Part shown: piece by piece, positions 1 to 11,254 of the stretch
Layout of the letters: each line of letters begins with the position of its first letter
How positions within the stretch are numbered: position 1 is the first letter of the stretch
Assembly: GCA_964019695.1 (NCBI GenBank)
Contig: OZ026514.1
Location: forward strand, 102,695,845 to 102,759,844
Direction: 5' to 3'
From: Loripinus fragilis
Taxonomy: Eukaryota; Mollusca; Bivalvia; Lucinida; Lucinidae
DNA: 64,000 bases
The notes under the pieces: model-generated
The model's database searches: none
What the model was told of the DNA's origin: nothing
Seen by the model: the letters and a program-made list of their open reading frames with translations, nothing else
Position numbers and translations under genes: made by a program

Positions 1-702
1 AATCTATCAAGAATATCACCTGAGTTTTAATAGACCAGAATAGATTTGTACCATTCCTCTCATAAACTGTTGTGCAATATTTTATAACATGGTTTTTCAT
101 CGCAATGAGGCAAGGATGACCCAGTAGTAGTGCATGAACTAAAATTAGCAATAAAACGACACTTATAGAGATTTAATGAAGTTTGGGTAACCAGTAGCTT
201 CATTCGTATGGTTACCCTGGGCAAATATAAGAACGTCTACTTGATGTAGCTCGGAATTCCATAAAATGACAATTATATCTATTACATAAACGTTAAAAAT
301 ACGATCGTCTTACATAAGTGGTAGCCATAAGTGTCTGAAACAATTTTCACTCCCGACTAATAATATGACAATTTTACGCATTTTAATATTATTGAGACAA
401 ACCAGCGGAGCAACAACGTCCCTTACTATTGTGCGTTTATTATATCAGAATGAGCTGGTGCACATAAGTCCCTGGTGTTAACTACCTAGAGGGTAAAACA
501 CCTAATATATACAATACCCTAAACCCTTTTTAAAGTAAAATTAGCGTGGTAATTTTGTTTAAAGTACTTTCACTTAAACATATGTTTTGTTACTCAATAA
601 AAACGTCTAAATTTGAAAAAATGAAGGAAACCAAAAAAGTGGGTAAACTTTTACGCACATCTTTGGTTTCTATCATTTTCCTAACAATTCATCTTTTTAA
701 AA
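1..702. other. No assignable feature
   Basis: AT-rich sequence without a convincing coding region. A 104-codon open frame starting at 546 runs into the family T repeat remnant at 703-800 and its C-terminal half is simply that repeat read in frame, so it is not called as a gene. Confidence 0.5.
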
Positions 703-800
703 AAAAAACTTTAAGAGCGTCAAACAGTTTGGATCAAGATCAGGGCCCAAACTGTTTGCAAAGGTTATCAGCAGACGACACCAGTAGATACGCACCTTTT
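703..800 (+). repeat. Family T palindromic element, remnant
   Basis: Carries the family T core: GTCAAACAGTTTGGATCAAG, then GGGCCCAAACTGTTTGCAAA, then TTATCAGCAGACGACACC. The central hairpin arms seen in the copy at 13112-13324 are collapsed here to one short CAGGGCCC junction, so this is an internally deleted copy. Termini are not resolved. Confidence 0.7.
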
Positions 801-934
801 AGTGGCGCAGATCTATGGATGCTTTCTGTCACGTCGGAAGCAGTACATACCACTTCTTAAGTGGAATCACTTCGAGGACTTCTTCAGTTGCAAGTTTTAT
901 AAGTGTGTCAAGTTGATAGTGTCTTATGACACTA

Positions 935-1150
935 TTTACCCTTAAAGCGCCACCTATAATTTGCAGCAGACGACAATTTCAAATTTTGCCGCATTTTCAA
1001 AACTAATTAATAAGGCTTGATATTTCATGAGAATCGTCTGCCGGCAGACGATTCTCATGAAACATCATTCCTTATTTCTTTTGACAATTAGGAAAAGATG
1101 TCACAAAATGTGTCGTCTGCTGCAGTCGTGATTTGCGCTTTAAGGGTTAA
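935..1150. mobile_element. Palindromic short inverted-repeat element
   Basis: The left end TTTACCCTTAAAGCGC is mirrored by GCGCTTTAAGGGTTAA on the right. Further in, GCAGCAGACGAC is mirrored by GTCGTCTGCTGC. The centre at 1023-1062 is a perfect 40-bp palindrome around CCGG. The TTAA-type end resembles piggyBac-like non-autonomous elements; this classification is inference. There is no coding capacity. Confidence 0.75.
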
Positions 1151-1256
1151 ACGTACCGAGTAAAAATGACATTTCTACCAGAATTAAGAGAACAGTCAGA
1201 AGTAGGTGTTTTGGTTAAAATCAGTAAAGACCCAACGAAGCAACATCACAGAAATA

Positions 1257-1445
1257 GGGAGCACAGTTGCTCATTGGCTCAGTGGTAGAGTGCTTGACTC
1301 GAGTCTGAGTGGTTGCACGGCGTCACTGCGTTGTGTCCTTGAGCAAGACACATCTATACGTGTATAGTACTGGTTCAACCCAGGAAGACCCGTCCCTACT
1401 TAACTGAAAAATTGTTGACTGAGACGTAAAGGATCGAATCAAACA
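1257..1445 (+). mobile_element. SINE-B, tRNA-derived
   Basis: Starts GGGAGCACAGTTGCTCATTGGCTC. An A-box-like TGGCTCAGTGGTAGAGTG follows. The B-box region is degenerate in this copy. The tail contains TACTGGTTCAACCCAGGAAG and then GTTGACTGAGACGTAAAG, ending in an A-rich run. Other copies lie at 2514-2635, 7952-8146, 35134-35252, 35319-35495 and 55700-55982. Confidence 0.8.
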
Positions 1446-1498
1446 TCACTGAAATAAACGTTTATTGCCTTAATAATGGAGATGGTCTTAAAAGTTAA

Positions 1499-1758
1499 TT
1501 AACCCTTTGTATACTAATGGATATTTCCTTCTGGTTTGATTCAATAACTTGGGATAGTCAATTGTACATATCTAGGGTTGTCAGGTTATAATTTTCAAAA
1601 AAAAATGTTTTTTTGTCTGAATATCTTTTTTACCTTAACAAACAGTGTAGACCCTGATGAAATGCCGCATTATGCGGCATTTCATCTGGGTCTTCGCTGT
1701 TTGTAAAAGTACCTGTCTATGTGTTTCCCAAGACTGTCCTGCGTATACAAAGGGCTAA
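1499..1758. mobile_element. Family T element, complete with inverted termini
   Basis: Bounded by TTAACCCTTTGTATAC on the left and GTATACAAAGGGCTAA on the right. The central palindrome reads AGACCCTGATGAAATGCCGC / GCGGCATTTCATCTGGGTCT and is flanked by AAACAG and CTGTTTG. A TTAA end followed by CCCT fits piggyBac-like non-autonomous elements by general knowledge of that superfamily. About 260 bp, non-coding. Confidence 0.75.
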
Positions 1759-2500
1759 TACATGTTATAACGAAGATGGTGTGATCATTTTCTGTTCCAA
1801 CTAGATACTTATATCGTAATCAAAATCATTATTGTTGAGTGGTTTACAATTGCATTTATCAGTTTCTAATCTTTTACCCTATCCACCATGCAGAAAAACA
1901 CCACTTTTTGCAGATAGCTAGATCCATATTATACTGTTATGAATTGCCCCATATGTACCTACACTATTTACCACGCAGTACCTGTTTAGCACTGAGATGC
2001 GTGAAGATACAAAATCAAAGTTTTAGGTCGTGAACTCTGTTTTCGTTGTAAATATGGTGAAAGTGCTTGAATGACTTGACACCCTCAGTGGCATACGAGT
2101 TGTCAACAGTTTAAGAGATAATAGAAAGTTGCACTATTGCGTAGTATTTCAATAAGATAGATTTATGACCCCATGCCTGATAAAACAACGCAATTTACAA
2201 ACCAAAACGCCCCTTTTTCTTTAGCCCCGCCCTGATATTCAGACCCACAAACGAGGAAGTCAAATGTTCTCTTTGAAAAAACGGACTGACTGTGGTATGA
2301 ATGCCATGTCATTTTAATAAAAAAAATATTTTGACATGGTGTTTTTTCGCGTGGGTAACCCTTCGAAGTCCAGAAACTATGGCAAACAGTGAATACCCAG
2401 ATAAAATGGCGCATAATGCGGCCTTCCATCTGGATCTGAACTATTTGTTAAAACAAGAGCAATCTTCAGAGAAAACCATAATGAATATTTGTATATGACT
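1759..2500. other. Intergenic, with a decayed family T fragment
   Basis: No gene seen. Between about 2373 and 2455 a decayed palindrome (GCAAACAGTGAATACCCAGA, ATGGCGCATAATGCGGCC, CTGGATCTGAACTATTTG) matches the core of the element at 1499-1758. The short open frames on both strands here are readings of that palindrome. Confidence 0.5.
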
Positions 2501-2513
2501 TTATATGACTGGT

Positions 2514-2635
2514 GGCTTCACTGCGTTGTGTGCTTGACCAAGACAGTTTAGTACTGGTTCAACCCAGGAAGATCCGTCCCTTTATAACTGAAAGATTGTT
2601 GATGGAACGTAAAGAATCAAATCAAACAAACAAAA
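2514..2635 (+). mobile_element. SINE-B, 5'-truncated, with target-site duplication
   Basis: Only the 3' half of SINE-B is present: GGCTTCACTGCGTTGTGTGC to GATGGAACGTAAAGAATC and an A-rich tail. It is bounded by a perfect 13-bp direct repeat, TTATATGACTGGT, at 2501-2513 and 2636-2648. Truncation at the 5' end with a target duplication is the usual signature of LINE-driven target-primed reverse transcription. Confidence 0.85.
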
Positions 2636-2865
2636 TTATATGACTGGTAAGAGTCCTGTCTCCTGATTGGCCCAATTTGTCTTTATAGATCTCGATGTCC
2701 AACTGGCCTAAAGGCTGATATAGATGAAAACCAGCTCAAACTAGTTTCCAGTGGTTGATATATATGACACTTTTCTTATATTGCCCTCTATAATGGCATG
2801 GTGAGTATGGAACTAGCATGGCTGCATGAAATAGACATGATTCTAATGCATTTGCAAATATAACG

Positions 2866-3229
2866 CGACGTCTGATTGGATAACGTCATAAATTTGCGAC
2901 AGTATATCCTGCGATATACTGTCGCAAACCCGACGCCATTACGTAACGTCGCTTTTCATTGGTTGATAAGTGAATATATGCAGCTGGCAAGCGGTTTTAT
3001 GCAGCTGGCAGCCGCTGGACGTATAGGCGCAACAAAGTACATTTTCACTGTCTTTTTGAAGGGAAAACGTTAATAGTGCATTAGAATGGGGATAACCATA
3101 TTCAAAATGTTCATTTGGGGAGATATATCGTCGGATATACGTTCGGAAATCACGTGTCGCCGTAAAACTAAATTTCACGATATACCTCCCCAAATGAAAA
3201 TTTTGAATACAGTTATCCCCTAATGTGCT
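2866..3229. repeat. Two adjacent large palindromes
   Basis: The first is centred near 2910: TTTGCGACAGTATATC at 2893-2908 mirrors GATATACTGTCGCAAA at 2913-2928. The second spans about 3078-3229: GGGGATAACCATATTCAAAA and CATTTGGGGAGATATATC pair with GATATACCTCCCCAAATG and TTTTGAATACAGTTATCCCC. They could be one compound element or two. Non-coding; the short open frames across them are mirror readings. Confidence 0.7.
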
Positions 3230-3711
3230 GTTTCACTGCCAGCAGGTAAATTATAGAGTTTTAATGAGTTTCAACAACAGTTTTGTTTGTTTGACTAGTT
3301 TCTTTGTTTGAATAAACGTGTTCAAAATTTATGTTTTACAATCTACATTCAGAATTGTTTGCATTTCAAAGTACAAAATATTACATTAAAATATTTAAAA
3401 TAAAAACAGTTGCTTGGGTTGAACATGCTAGTAACAAAAGTGACAGTAGAAATTTTTCATTCACGGTTGAAAAGTGATATAAGTTAACAGTTATTGACTT
3501 CAATTTTGGTAGACATAAAAATTTATTCACCGTTGCGGCCTCAGTGAATATTACTTTTTGGGGTAAATAAATCCTCATGTCTACCTCGTTGAAGCCAAGA
3601 ATTGTATAATATTTTTCAGAAATTATAACCTGTGATCCCTAAAATTATACAATGGACCATCCTGACTTAATTGTATCAAATTTAATGGAAAATTCCATTG
3701 GTCTGTGCTTT
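3230..3711. other. No assignable feature
   Basis: AT-rich sequence, no repeat family recognised within the window and no supported coding region. Confidence 0.4.
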
Positions 3712-4705
3712 ATCCTTCTAAGTTCGCGTTGTGCTTTTCATTTATCTTTTAGAATTTCGAACTTAAAGTTTCAACAATTAAGTTTACAATTTTAACATCT
3801 ATTGAAATTTTCGTAAACAAAAACGAGTAAACGTCCAAACTTTTTCCAAACTCAATATAAATTGTAATCTAGTCTCTCTACCACGACTATATTCGATTAT
3901 GTTGAGGCGCAGTGTAAACCCTCATCAAGGCATCTGCGCCCAGTTTTATACACCCGCATAGGCTTTAAATATAGATGTCTGGCTGTTGCCCGCCGTTATC
4001 CATGCCTGGCTGTCTCTCTCACGTTGGGCTCGACCTTATATAGTATAACGTCACGTGATAGAAGCCAACCTCAACGCCATCTATTGATATTACTATTAAC
4101 AAAATTTAATTATATTCAAAAACAAAAATAAAGCGCCATCTACTGATGTTGATTCATTTATACCAAGCAATAAGAAGGTACAAAAGGGACCCATAGCCAT
4201 ACCAACTGTGCAATTTCCAAAGGTCATATGCTTGGATGTATGCAAAATCCTGCGAATCAATTAAATGTCAAACTTGACATGATCTATTTATTTAGTTGAT
4301 GCAATATCACAAAAGTAATATTTATCAACATGACCTTTCACATGTGTATAATTGACAGGCTTTTAAGAAATAATAACAGGCTGGTGTCACGATTCCCTCA
4401 CAAAACATTGACATGCCAATTATTAGGTTTCATGGGTTTCATTGTGGAACTTTGAAACTATTAGAGGGTCACTGATGAAGCCTAAATGGCAGAAACTAGC
4501 TAGTCTGGCCCAGGAAATATGCTCACTCTAGTTTCAGTTCTTTGGTGCAGTCTTTGCATCCAAAGGATACCCTTTTAAGAACATATTTACATATTTAACA
4601 CCACGCTTGTTACTCAGAAATGCAGTTTAGCTGAAACGATCATTAACAAACATTGTAAATCTCAACAGGTGAACTCAATAGCATTGTGAACCTTTCGGAT
4701 TAAGC
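3712..4705 (+). repeat. Interspersed repeat family R, copy 1
   Basis: Shares an ordered series of blocks with 10226-11000 and 11390-12160: TTCTAAGTTCGCGTTGTGC at the start; then AAAGCGCCATCTACTGATG, CAATTTCCAAAGGTCATATG and TGTCAAACTTGACATGATC; then a block on TTGTGAACC near the end. No open frame is shared between copies, so it looks non-coding. All three copies lie in the same orientation. Confidence 0.75.
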
Positions 4706-4929
4706 CTACTGTTCTTAATACAGCCCTTACCTACTTTGGCATGGAATATCTCGTAATGTGCAAGGCCATATAGTTGGTATTAAATAGTAATACCATGGTT
4801 TGACGTCTGTACGTGGAGATTATCCATAACTTTTGTCTGCCTGTGAGTTTCATTTATAAACCTCGATTAGTGCCTGCTTTTAAAAATGCAAGTGATCGGT
4901 TAGAACTCTTTCGATGAGTGTATATATGT

Positions 4930-6240
4930 ACTTATTTTCATGCTGGCACATTTTTATGTACTTCTTTTAACAAGGTTTACTATTTAATGTATTTATCTAA
5001 TAAATGCATTGAGCTTTAACTGTTATTTGTGTTACCAAATGATACATAACTTATTCCGAATATCTGTATAGCAATTGTTGACTTACATGTATTAAGTCTG
5101 TCAGAGAATTTAGCAAATTTATAAGGCTGAAATAAATTGAAGTTCCTTATTAATTTATGGTGATTTTAACTATTATTATAGTGTGATCTATCAACCTTCT
5201 CTGTTTGCTCACATAAACAGTAGATACAAATGTACCATGCATTAAAATCGGAAGTTCTGAAAGAAAGCACTGTGAAACAGCTCAGTTCAGGACAAGGTAT
5301 ATGGATATAATTCAGATGGTGTTCACACTGATAAGGGCTTCAAGGAAAACAACTTTGAATTACATGTCAGCTCTATCTGTATGCCTTGTTCCCAATGTTC
5401 ATTGTACACGATCACACCAACTACGCACAATATGTACCTGGGTAACTGATTACACTCATAAATTTGTCTGATACACATCGCAGATATGCAAAGAACCTCT
5501 GGAACAAAATGGGTTTAGTGTGTCACAATCATTGGTTCTTTGCTTGAAAAATGCTTTTGATATAACTATCATGGCAAACAATAAACCTCATGCCAAGTCA
5601 AAGGAGGTAGAATAGGCTTCAGCAGCTAGAACTACGCTTCGTACTACAAATAGAATGGTGTATTACTCATTACATCAGAGCTCAATATGTTGAAACAACT
5701 CTCAATGCACTGAATGAAAGATCGGATCTGCGTAGATGCAAAGCAGAACGAGTACTAGAGGAAGTTTCTGGCTTCACCATTCCTTTTAGTTGTAGTTTTG
5801 AAGACAATGAACTGTACTATTCGTCTTTAGGTGTTCCTGCTAAGCGTGGCATAGCTAAGGATCTTATTGAGTCTGGTGAATTTGGCGGGAATGCTGTTGC
5901 TGACTTCATTGGCTCACTTTTAGTTGAAAATCCGTCTTTCACATCCCCATAAAATGCTACAAGCTAAACAGTTTTGAGTCTTGAGAGGTCAAGAAGAAAT
6001 TCTCCAGTTTACAAAACGTAATCAGCCGTATGAGAGCTTAAAGGAACGTCTTTGGTCAGCGTGGCTTTCTTTCTATTGGACGTAATAATGACCTTGAGTT
6101 GACACTGCCGTTCCTTCTGGGACCTGTACTATGGTCACTGTCAACAACTGATAGAATTTCCACCAAAACTGACAATAATTGTTCTCTCTTTAGACCTATG
6201 TATAAACATAGGTGGCATAAGGAAGTAGGTTAAAGTTTTA
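4930..6240 (+). pseudogene. Transposon-encoded protein remnant
   Basis: This segment is the reverse complement, with many differences, of about 42290-43530. In translation, pieces such as YMDIIQMVFTLIRASRKTT (from about 5300), a stretch with LRTICTWVTDYTHKFV, and a C-terminal block with PAKRGIAKDLIESGEFGGNA (to the stop at 5950-5952) are readable, but stops and frame changes separate them. The pattern of an aromatic residue, YMDM, then LIRATR resembles a class of uncharacterised transposon proteins common in molluscs and cnidarians. That assignment is from memory and tentative. It is a dead copy. Confidence 0.6.
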
Positions 6241-6569
6241 TACACCCCACTTAAAGTCCACCCCATGCGAATTTAATTTATGATATTGCAAAAACTGTAT
6301 CGTAATATTCAAATTGCGGCACATGGATACGTAGCCAGATAGGTTTTGTTGTAATGAAGTTATTATGGTCTTGGGGATTTGTGACCAGTTAAAACAACTA
6401 TGACCAGGAAATGCCACAATCATGGATCACAGACCCACCCATGGCACTATGGAAATAGCTCTACATTACAGTAGGTTATATTTATTCGTAACGCACATGC
6501 GAACTGTGTGTAATTGTTGCCACACCTACATGTATATGCTGATAACATAAGTATACATGTATGTTCATG

Positions 6570-6745
6570 GATGCAGATAAGCAAAGTTTTTGTGAATATT
6601 TTCTTATCCAGCAGCTTATACATCTGTTTGTGTCCTCAAAAGAACCAACCATCGAGACGGTTCTTAGAGTACCAACAACATGTGTCTTGATTGAGAAATA
6701 AGAAAAAATGGGTTTCAATTGCGCTCTCTTATCTAGAGGCCTGAA
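6570..6745 (+). mobile_element. Family P hairpin element, diverged copy
   Basis: The core CTCAAAAGAACCAACCATCG, then GAGACGGTTCTTAGAGTACC, is a decayed hairpin, followed by GATTGAGAAATAAGAAAAAA and CGCTCTCTTATCTAGAGGCC, the usual right flank of this family. Other copies: 8617-8790, 44228-44350, 48083-48845 (four), 51690-51850, 54170-54320, 61010-61171. Confidence 0.75.
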
Positions 6746-7951
6746 TTGTTTATTTATGACGTCACTTATAATTTATACAATCACAGTCAATTTCTAAACA
6801 CAATCATATATTTTGTCTTCCTCCTTTTCGTAATTTGGAATCCTAAAACCGGTGTGGCTCTATTTATAGAAGGCCCTTGCATAACGCTCAAAGTCTCATA
6901 AATGTGGGAAATATATGTGCCATGCGACATGATTAAGATTTTTCAAAATTATACACTCCCGAATTCCAGGTATAGTTTTGCTTGTTACGTAAACTACATG
7001 TGTTCATATTACACTGGTTGGCAAGGTTTTGAAGATGACAACACAGGTTTCGGTTTGCCGATATGATTCAAGGTCAAATATGCTTCAAATCTGTCTCAAA
7101 ACGTGTACATGTTTTGATGGAAGCTGTTTATGTGCTATGGTTGCCTATGGCGCGTAGATGACAATGACTGTTTCCGATCCCATTTATGAACTTTATGACA
7201 AGATTAATACTACTTAATAATAAATAAAACCTGTACTGCTTGTAGTGCAAACACGTCCGACAAATTTTGTGGGGAAACGCCAGAATATAGTCAAGGTCTA
7301 GACATATTTATCGAGAATTATATTGGGCAATAAAAAAATATCTGGCCATTTCATTGGATAAATGATTTGCATATTCCATTTATGACGAAATCGACTTTGT
7401 TGTTTACTTGATATGTAAATCTACAGTCCAATTAAAATAAACATAATTTATTTGTGAAAAGTGTACATTATGGCAATGCGGACTTTTGTGAACAAAATAC
7501 CCATAATCAATGTGAAATACTATTTTGGGGTCTGGAATATCAAGTACTTTGTATTGTGTTTGATCGATAACTATCATCGATATATACAATCTTCGCAGTT
7601 TTCACTACATGAAGCAAAATACGAACGGGACTCCCAGCACGCATGCGTAGCAATAACATGGGCTTTTGGACGTAAACCTTCGTTAGAGCATAGATAAGTT
7701 TCTTTGAGCATAATATTATGGCTGTGACGTCAGAAACATTATTCTAACAGAATATCCATAGCTGTAAGCAATGAATCTCATTGCTACAGGGAACGCAAGT
7801 ATTTTGATTAAACTTACAACTCTTTCAGCTTTTGATTCTTTATTCAGTGTACTTTACATGCGCTATTTTTCTCAATAAGGAATAAACGAAATATGACTAA
7901 ATGGGTCATAAATTTAATAACAACACATGATTATATAGAAATGAATTTGTT
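6746..7951. other. Intergenic, partly repeated
   Basis: No gene is supported. About 7020-7200 shares motifs with 8770-9190 (GCGTAGATGACAATGACTG versus ACACGTAGATGATAACGACG, each near GTCAAGGTC or GGTCAAATATG), so it is an old interspersed repeat. Short open frames at 7404-7697 overlap on both strands and show no recognisable domain. Confidence 0.45.
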
Positions 7952-8146
7952 GGGGAGCACAGTGGCTCAGCCAGTAGATTGCTTGACTCAATATCAAAAT
8001 GTTGCAGGTTCAAGCCCCTCTGGCGACACTGTGTTGTTTCATTGAGCAAGACACATTAATCCCTGCTTAGTACTGGTAAACTCAAGAAGACCCATCCCAG
8101 CATAACTGAAACATTGTTGACTGGAACATAAAGAATCAGAACAAAC
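7952..8146 (+). mobile_element. SINE-B, near full length
   Basis: GGGGAGCACAGTGGCTCAGC opens the copy. The B-box-like GCAGGTTCAAGCCCC lies about 60 bp downstream. The conserved middle is GAGCAAGACACATTAATCCC, and the tail is GTTGACTGGAACATAAAGAA followed by ACAAACAAAAC. It is not a functional tRNA gene: there is no plausible cloverleaf 3' half, and the tail is SINE-specific. Confidence 0.8.
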
Positions 8147-8616
8147 AAAACTAAGATATAATTTTGTTAATGACAAGTGGAATAAGCGAAAAAGAGCTAA
8201 ATCTTAAATGATTAAAAAATACCAAACCCCTCCCAAAGCACCCCATCCAGACCGTCAGTTATATCAAATGTTTCTTTCAATGAAGGACATATCATGTCGT
8301 CGTCTGCATGGGTCCAATGTACTTCAATTGCGTTGTATGGATTGCTTTTAATACCCTGAGTTCTAACTGTGCAATAAAGGCTGTAGCGATTATGTTGCTA
8401 TGGTGGTCAAAAATGACCATAATATTTACGTTTAGATCATATCGAAGATCTGGAAAAAGTATTCATCGTTTTTTGCACCGAACACGCATCTGTTTTATCT
8501 CCGCCACTTATCCTTTTTAAAGATATTTCTTGTTTATGTGAGAGCTTCATATTTTGCACAATGATTACCTTTGATCATATCATGTATAGGTCAAGATAAA
8601 CAGTTTAGTTTTTAAC

Positions 8617-8790
8617 GTCAAGTTGTCAATATTTACTCACCCTTCAGTTTTAACATATACTTTGGGTGCTCACAAGAACCGTCTCTATGAGACGGTTCTT
8701 TTGGGTACCCACAACATATGTTTTGGTTAAGAAATAAAAAACACACTATTTTTTCATTACGCACTGTTAACTAGAGGCCTGTTGACACGT
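8617..8790 (+). mobile_element. Family P hairpin element
   Basis: The hairpin arms GAACCGTCTC / GAGACGGTTC are separated by a TATG loop. They are flanked by TTTGGGTGCTCACAA and TTGGGTACCCACAACATATG, then GGTTAAGAAATAAAAAACAC and CGCACTGTTAACTAGAGGCC. About 170 bp, non-coding. Confidence 0.8.
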
Positions 8791-9205
8791 AGATGATAAC
8801 GACGGTTTCGGTCACTAATATGGCATTTGAGTCAAATGTGGTCAAGGTCCAGTGAACTTGAAAGGACCTATTTTGTCTGTATCGCTCGTAACGTCATATC
8901 CTCTTACATTTTGTTTTCATTTGGCGTACTGTTGCCTTTGGTGTTTCAGTGACAACCGAAAGTTTCAGATCCCATGTATGACCTTGGAGTCAATGCTGAA
9001 GGTCAAATGCATTAACCTTATGCGATTGACCCATAACTCGTAGCCCTGCTGCCTTTTTGGTAGGTGTAGTCCATATTGGCACACTCAATCCCTATGATAT
9101 GTAGTTGACAGTGATGGTTTTGGAATCCTGACATGACCTTGGAGTCAAAAGTCAAGGTCAAAAACATTTTATACTAGGCGGTATTAAATGCAAGTTAAAT
9201 TTTCC
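8791..9205. repeat. Old interspersed repeat with GTCAAGGTC motifs
   Basis: Contains repeated phrases of the type GACCTTGGAGTCAA and GTCAAGGTCA, related to 7020-7200 and, loosely, to 47690-47800. No open frame of note. Confidence 0.4.
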
Positions 9206-9208
9206 TGG

Positions 9209-9600
9209 GATAGAGATAGATAGATAGATTTCTTTATTTCCTCCTTTAAGGAGAGTTACAAAAACACATACACAAATGACAATATATACAAAATAGCATA
9301 CAATATACAATACCTACTTTGCTCAGCACGTATCTGTCAAAGTAAGCTTAAATTATTGGAACAATTTTAACATATAGTACAAAAATAGGTATATTGGGCG
9401 AATTGGGCCAGAATATTAACCCTTACATTATGCAAGTTATGCTTAACTTTATTGTGCACAGTCCTCTTGCCGAAACGAAATGCAAGAGTTCTGCAAATGA
9501 GTTATTAAGCAATAAATATCACCAAATCCATAGTTGCAGCCCGTGAGTACAACATCCAAGAGAACTTGACTGGACTATAGGGCAGAGCTTTGTAAATAAC
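9209..9600 (-). repeat. GATA microsatellite and probable LINE 3' end
   Basis: GATAGAGATAGATAGATAGA is followed immediately by TTTCTTTATTTCCTCC. A short GATA run abutting TTTCTTTATT is a common 3' terminus of invertebrate non-LTR elements read on the opposite strand. No coding remnant could be read, so the LINE label is inference. Confidence 0.4.
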
Positions 9601-10225
9601 TTATTTTTCAATTTATTCTTTGTGTTGAGCACCATATATGACTAAGATTATGTCCATTCCATAATATATAATTACATTTAAATATATGCTTCCATTGGAT
9701 GACCTAATAGCATCTATGGCTCAAGTGTCATCAGCTTCAGCTCAGTTGCTACAACTTAGACACACGAACCATAGACGCCACTAAGCCACCAACATGTCCA
9801 ATATCAGAATTAGTTGCATTATTTCACTTATAGGTGAGTCGTCTTTTCAAGAACAGGTGTTTGGTTGCAATTGCAAAGACCAAGCATCTGCTCTCAAAAA
9901 CCGAAGAGGTTAGCTGTCGTAGGTAAGCCATATCCTGTGCAAGGCTGGTAGACACAAATACCAAAACTTAGTACAATCATCAGATAATAATGAAACTAAA
10001 TCTACCCGTTCTTCGCCTTAACTAGGTAGCACGTTTTTAACGTTCTTTCATTACCTCAAATTAAAGCTGTTAAAATAAAGGCAACTTTCAAAGTATCTAA
10101 TGAAAACTTGACAAAACGCCAAGTTAAGAAGGGATTTTGATGAACCGATCATAACTATCTGAATAAGTATCAAGCATAGACTGGCGGTTAAGTACTTTCA
10201 ATCCCTGCCATCTGTAACTTAGTTT
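9601..10225. other. No assignable feature
   Basis: AT-rich sequence with no open frame or repeat recognised within the window. Confidence 0.4.
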
Positions 10226-11000
10226 ATTCTTCTTCTTGTAAGTTTGCGTTGTGTTTTTCAGTCTCTTAAAGACCTTTAAAAGTTATAATTTCAGCAAATA
10301 TTTTCACAAAGTTAATTAAATCTTCTTAATTCCAACTAAATAACTTCAAGAACCTAAAAAAACAAAGTTCCTAATCTTAACCAAATCTTTTCCAAATCTA
10401 ACGCCCTCACACTGGTCTCCACCTTATATACTATAAAGTCACTTCATAGAAGCTGACAACAGAGCCTCTAAGTGATATCATTATTAACCAATCATGTTTC
10501 AAGTTATCCATAAAGCACCCTCTACATATGTAAGCTTCCATTTATATCAACTAATAGGAAGATACAAAATGACTCATAGTCATAATAATTGCGCAAATCT
10601 CCAAAGGTCATATGGCTGGATATATTGCGAAACCCTGCCAATCAATGTCAAACTTGAAATGATCTATTTTCTGGCTGATGCAATATTGCTAAACTAAGTA
10701 ACATTTATCAACCACAACCTTTCCAAGAATTTAAAACATCCCACCAGAATTGACCATCTTATCAACATCCAAACAGGCATACAACCTTAAAAAACGTCAT
10801 ATCAACGTCGATGCGACGTCCTGACGTCTTATCGACGTCGATGTGACGTTTTTTTGACGTCATGTGCCTGCCTGGATGACCTCTAAGAAAGATGGTATCA
10901 GAAGTTCCTATCAAAACATAAACATGTCAATCATAAGTGTCAACATCTGCAGCAAATACCTGCATCTAAACTAAACCAAACATTCAGGCATATTGTAAAT
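10226..11000 (+). repeat. Interspersed repeat family R, copy 2
   Basis: Same block order as copy 1: GTAAGTTTGCGTTGTGTTTT, AAAGCACCCTCTACATATG, AAATCTCCAAAGGTCATATG, AATGTCAAACTTGAAATGAT. It is interrupted at 10774-10870 by a short palindromic element that is absent from copies 1 and 3. Confidence 0.75.
10774..10870. mobile_element. 97-bp palindromic insertion in R copy 2
   Basis: Starts CAGGCATACAACCTT and ends with CATGTGCCTG. The arms are rich in GACGTC: ACGTCATATCAACGTCGATG pairs with CATCGACGTCGATAAGAC-type sequence on the other strand. Comparing R copies 2 and 3 shows it as an extra block between ATTGACC-type sequence and ATGACCT. A loosely similar GACGTC-rich palindrome lies at 55990-56107. 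Confidence 0.6.
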
Positions 11001-11254
11001 CCCCAAAGGTCAATCCACAAACATTGTTGATCTTTAATCAGTTTACGCATCTGCTGATTGTAAACATGTTCATTTGCAAACATGGACCCGGACCAGGCCT
11101 GCTGTTTGACAACACTCTGATTTTTTTAATTTCACGGACGACACAAAATCTTGATGAACTTCCAAGATCCAAAGATTTAAACTCAATTGGAATTTTCAAC
11201 AAGAACGCTTTGCACATATGCGATATGCACCATTACTGCACGGACCAGTCTATC

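Noticed and set aside
546..860. 104-codon open frame and similar ones at 13121-13324, 53933-54136 and 58911-59159
   Set aside because: All share a peptide read from the palindromic core of family T elements. They are repeat sequence in frame, not host genes.
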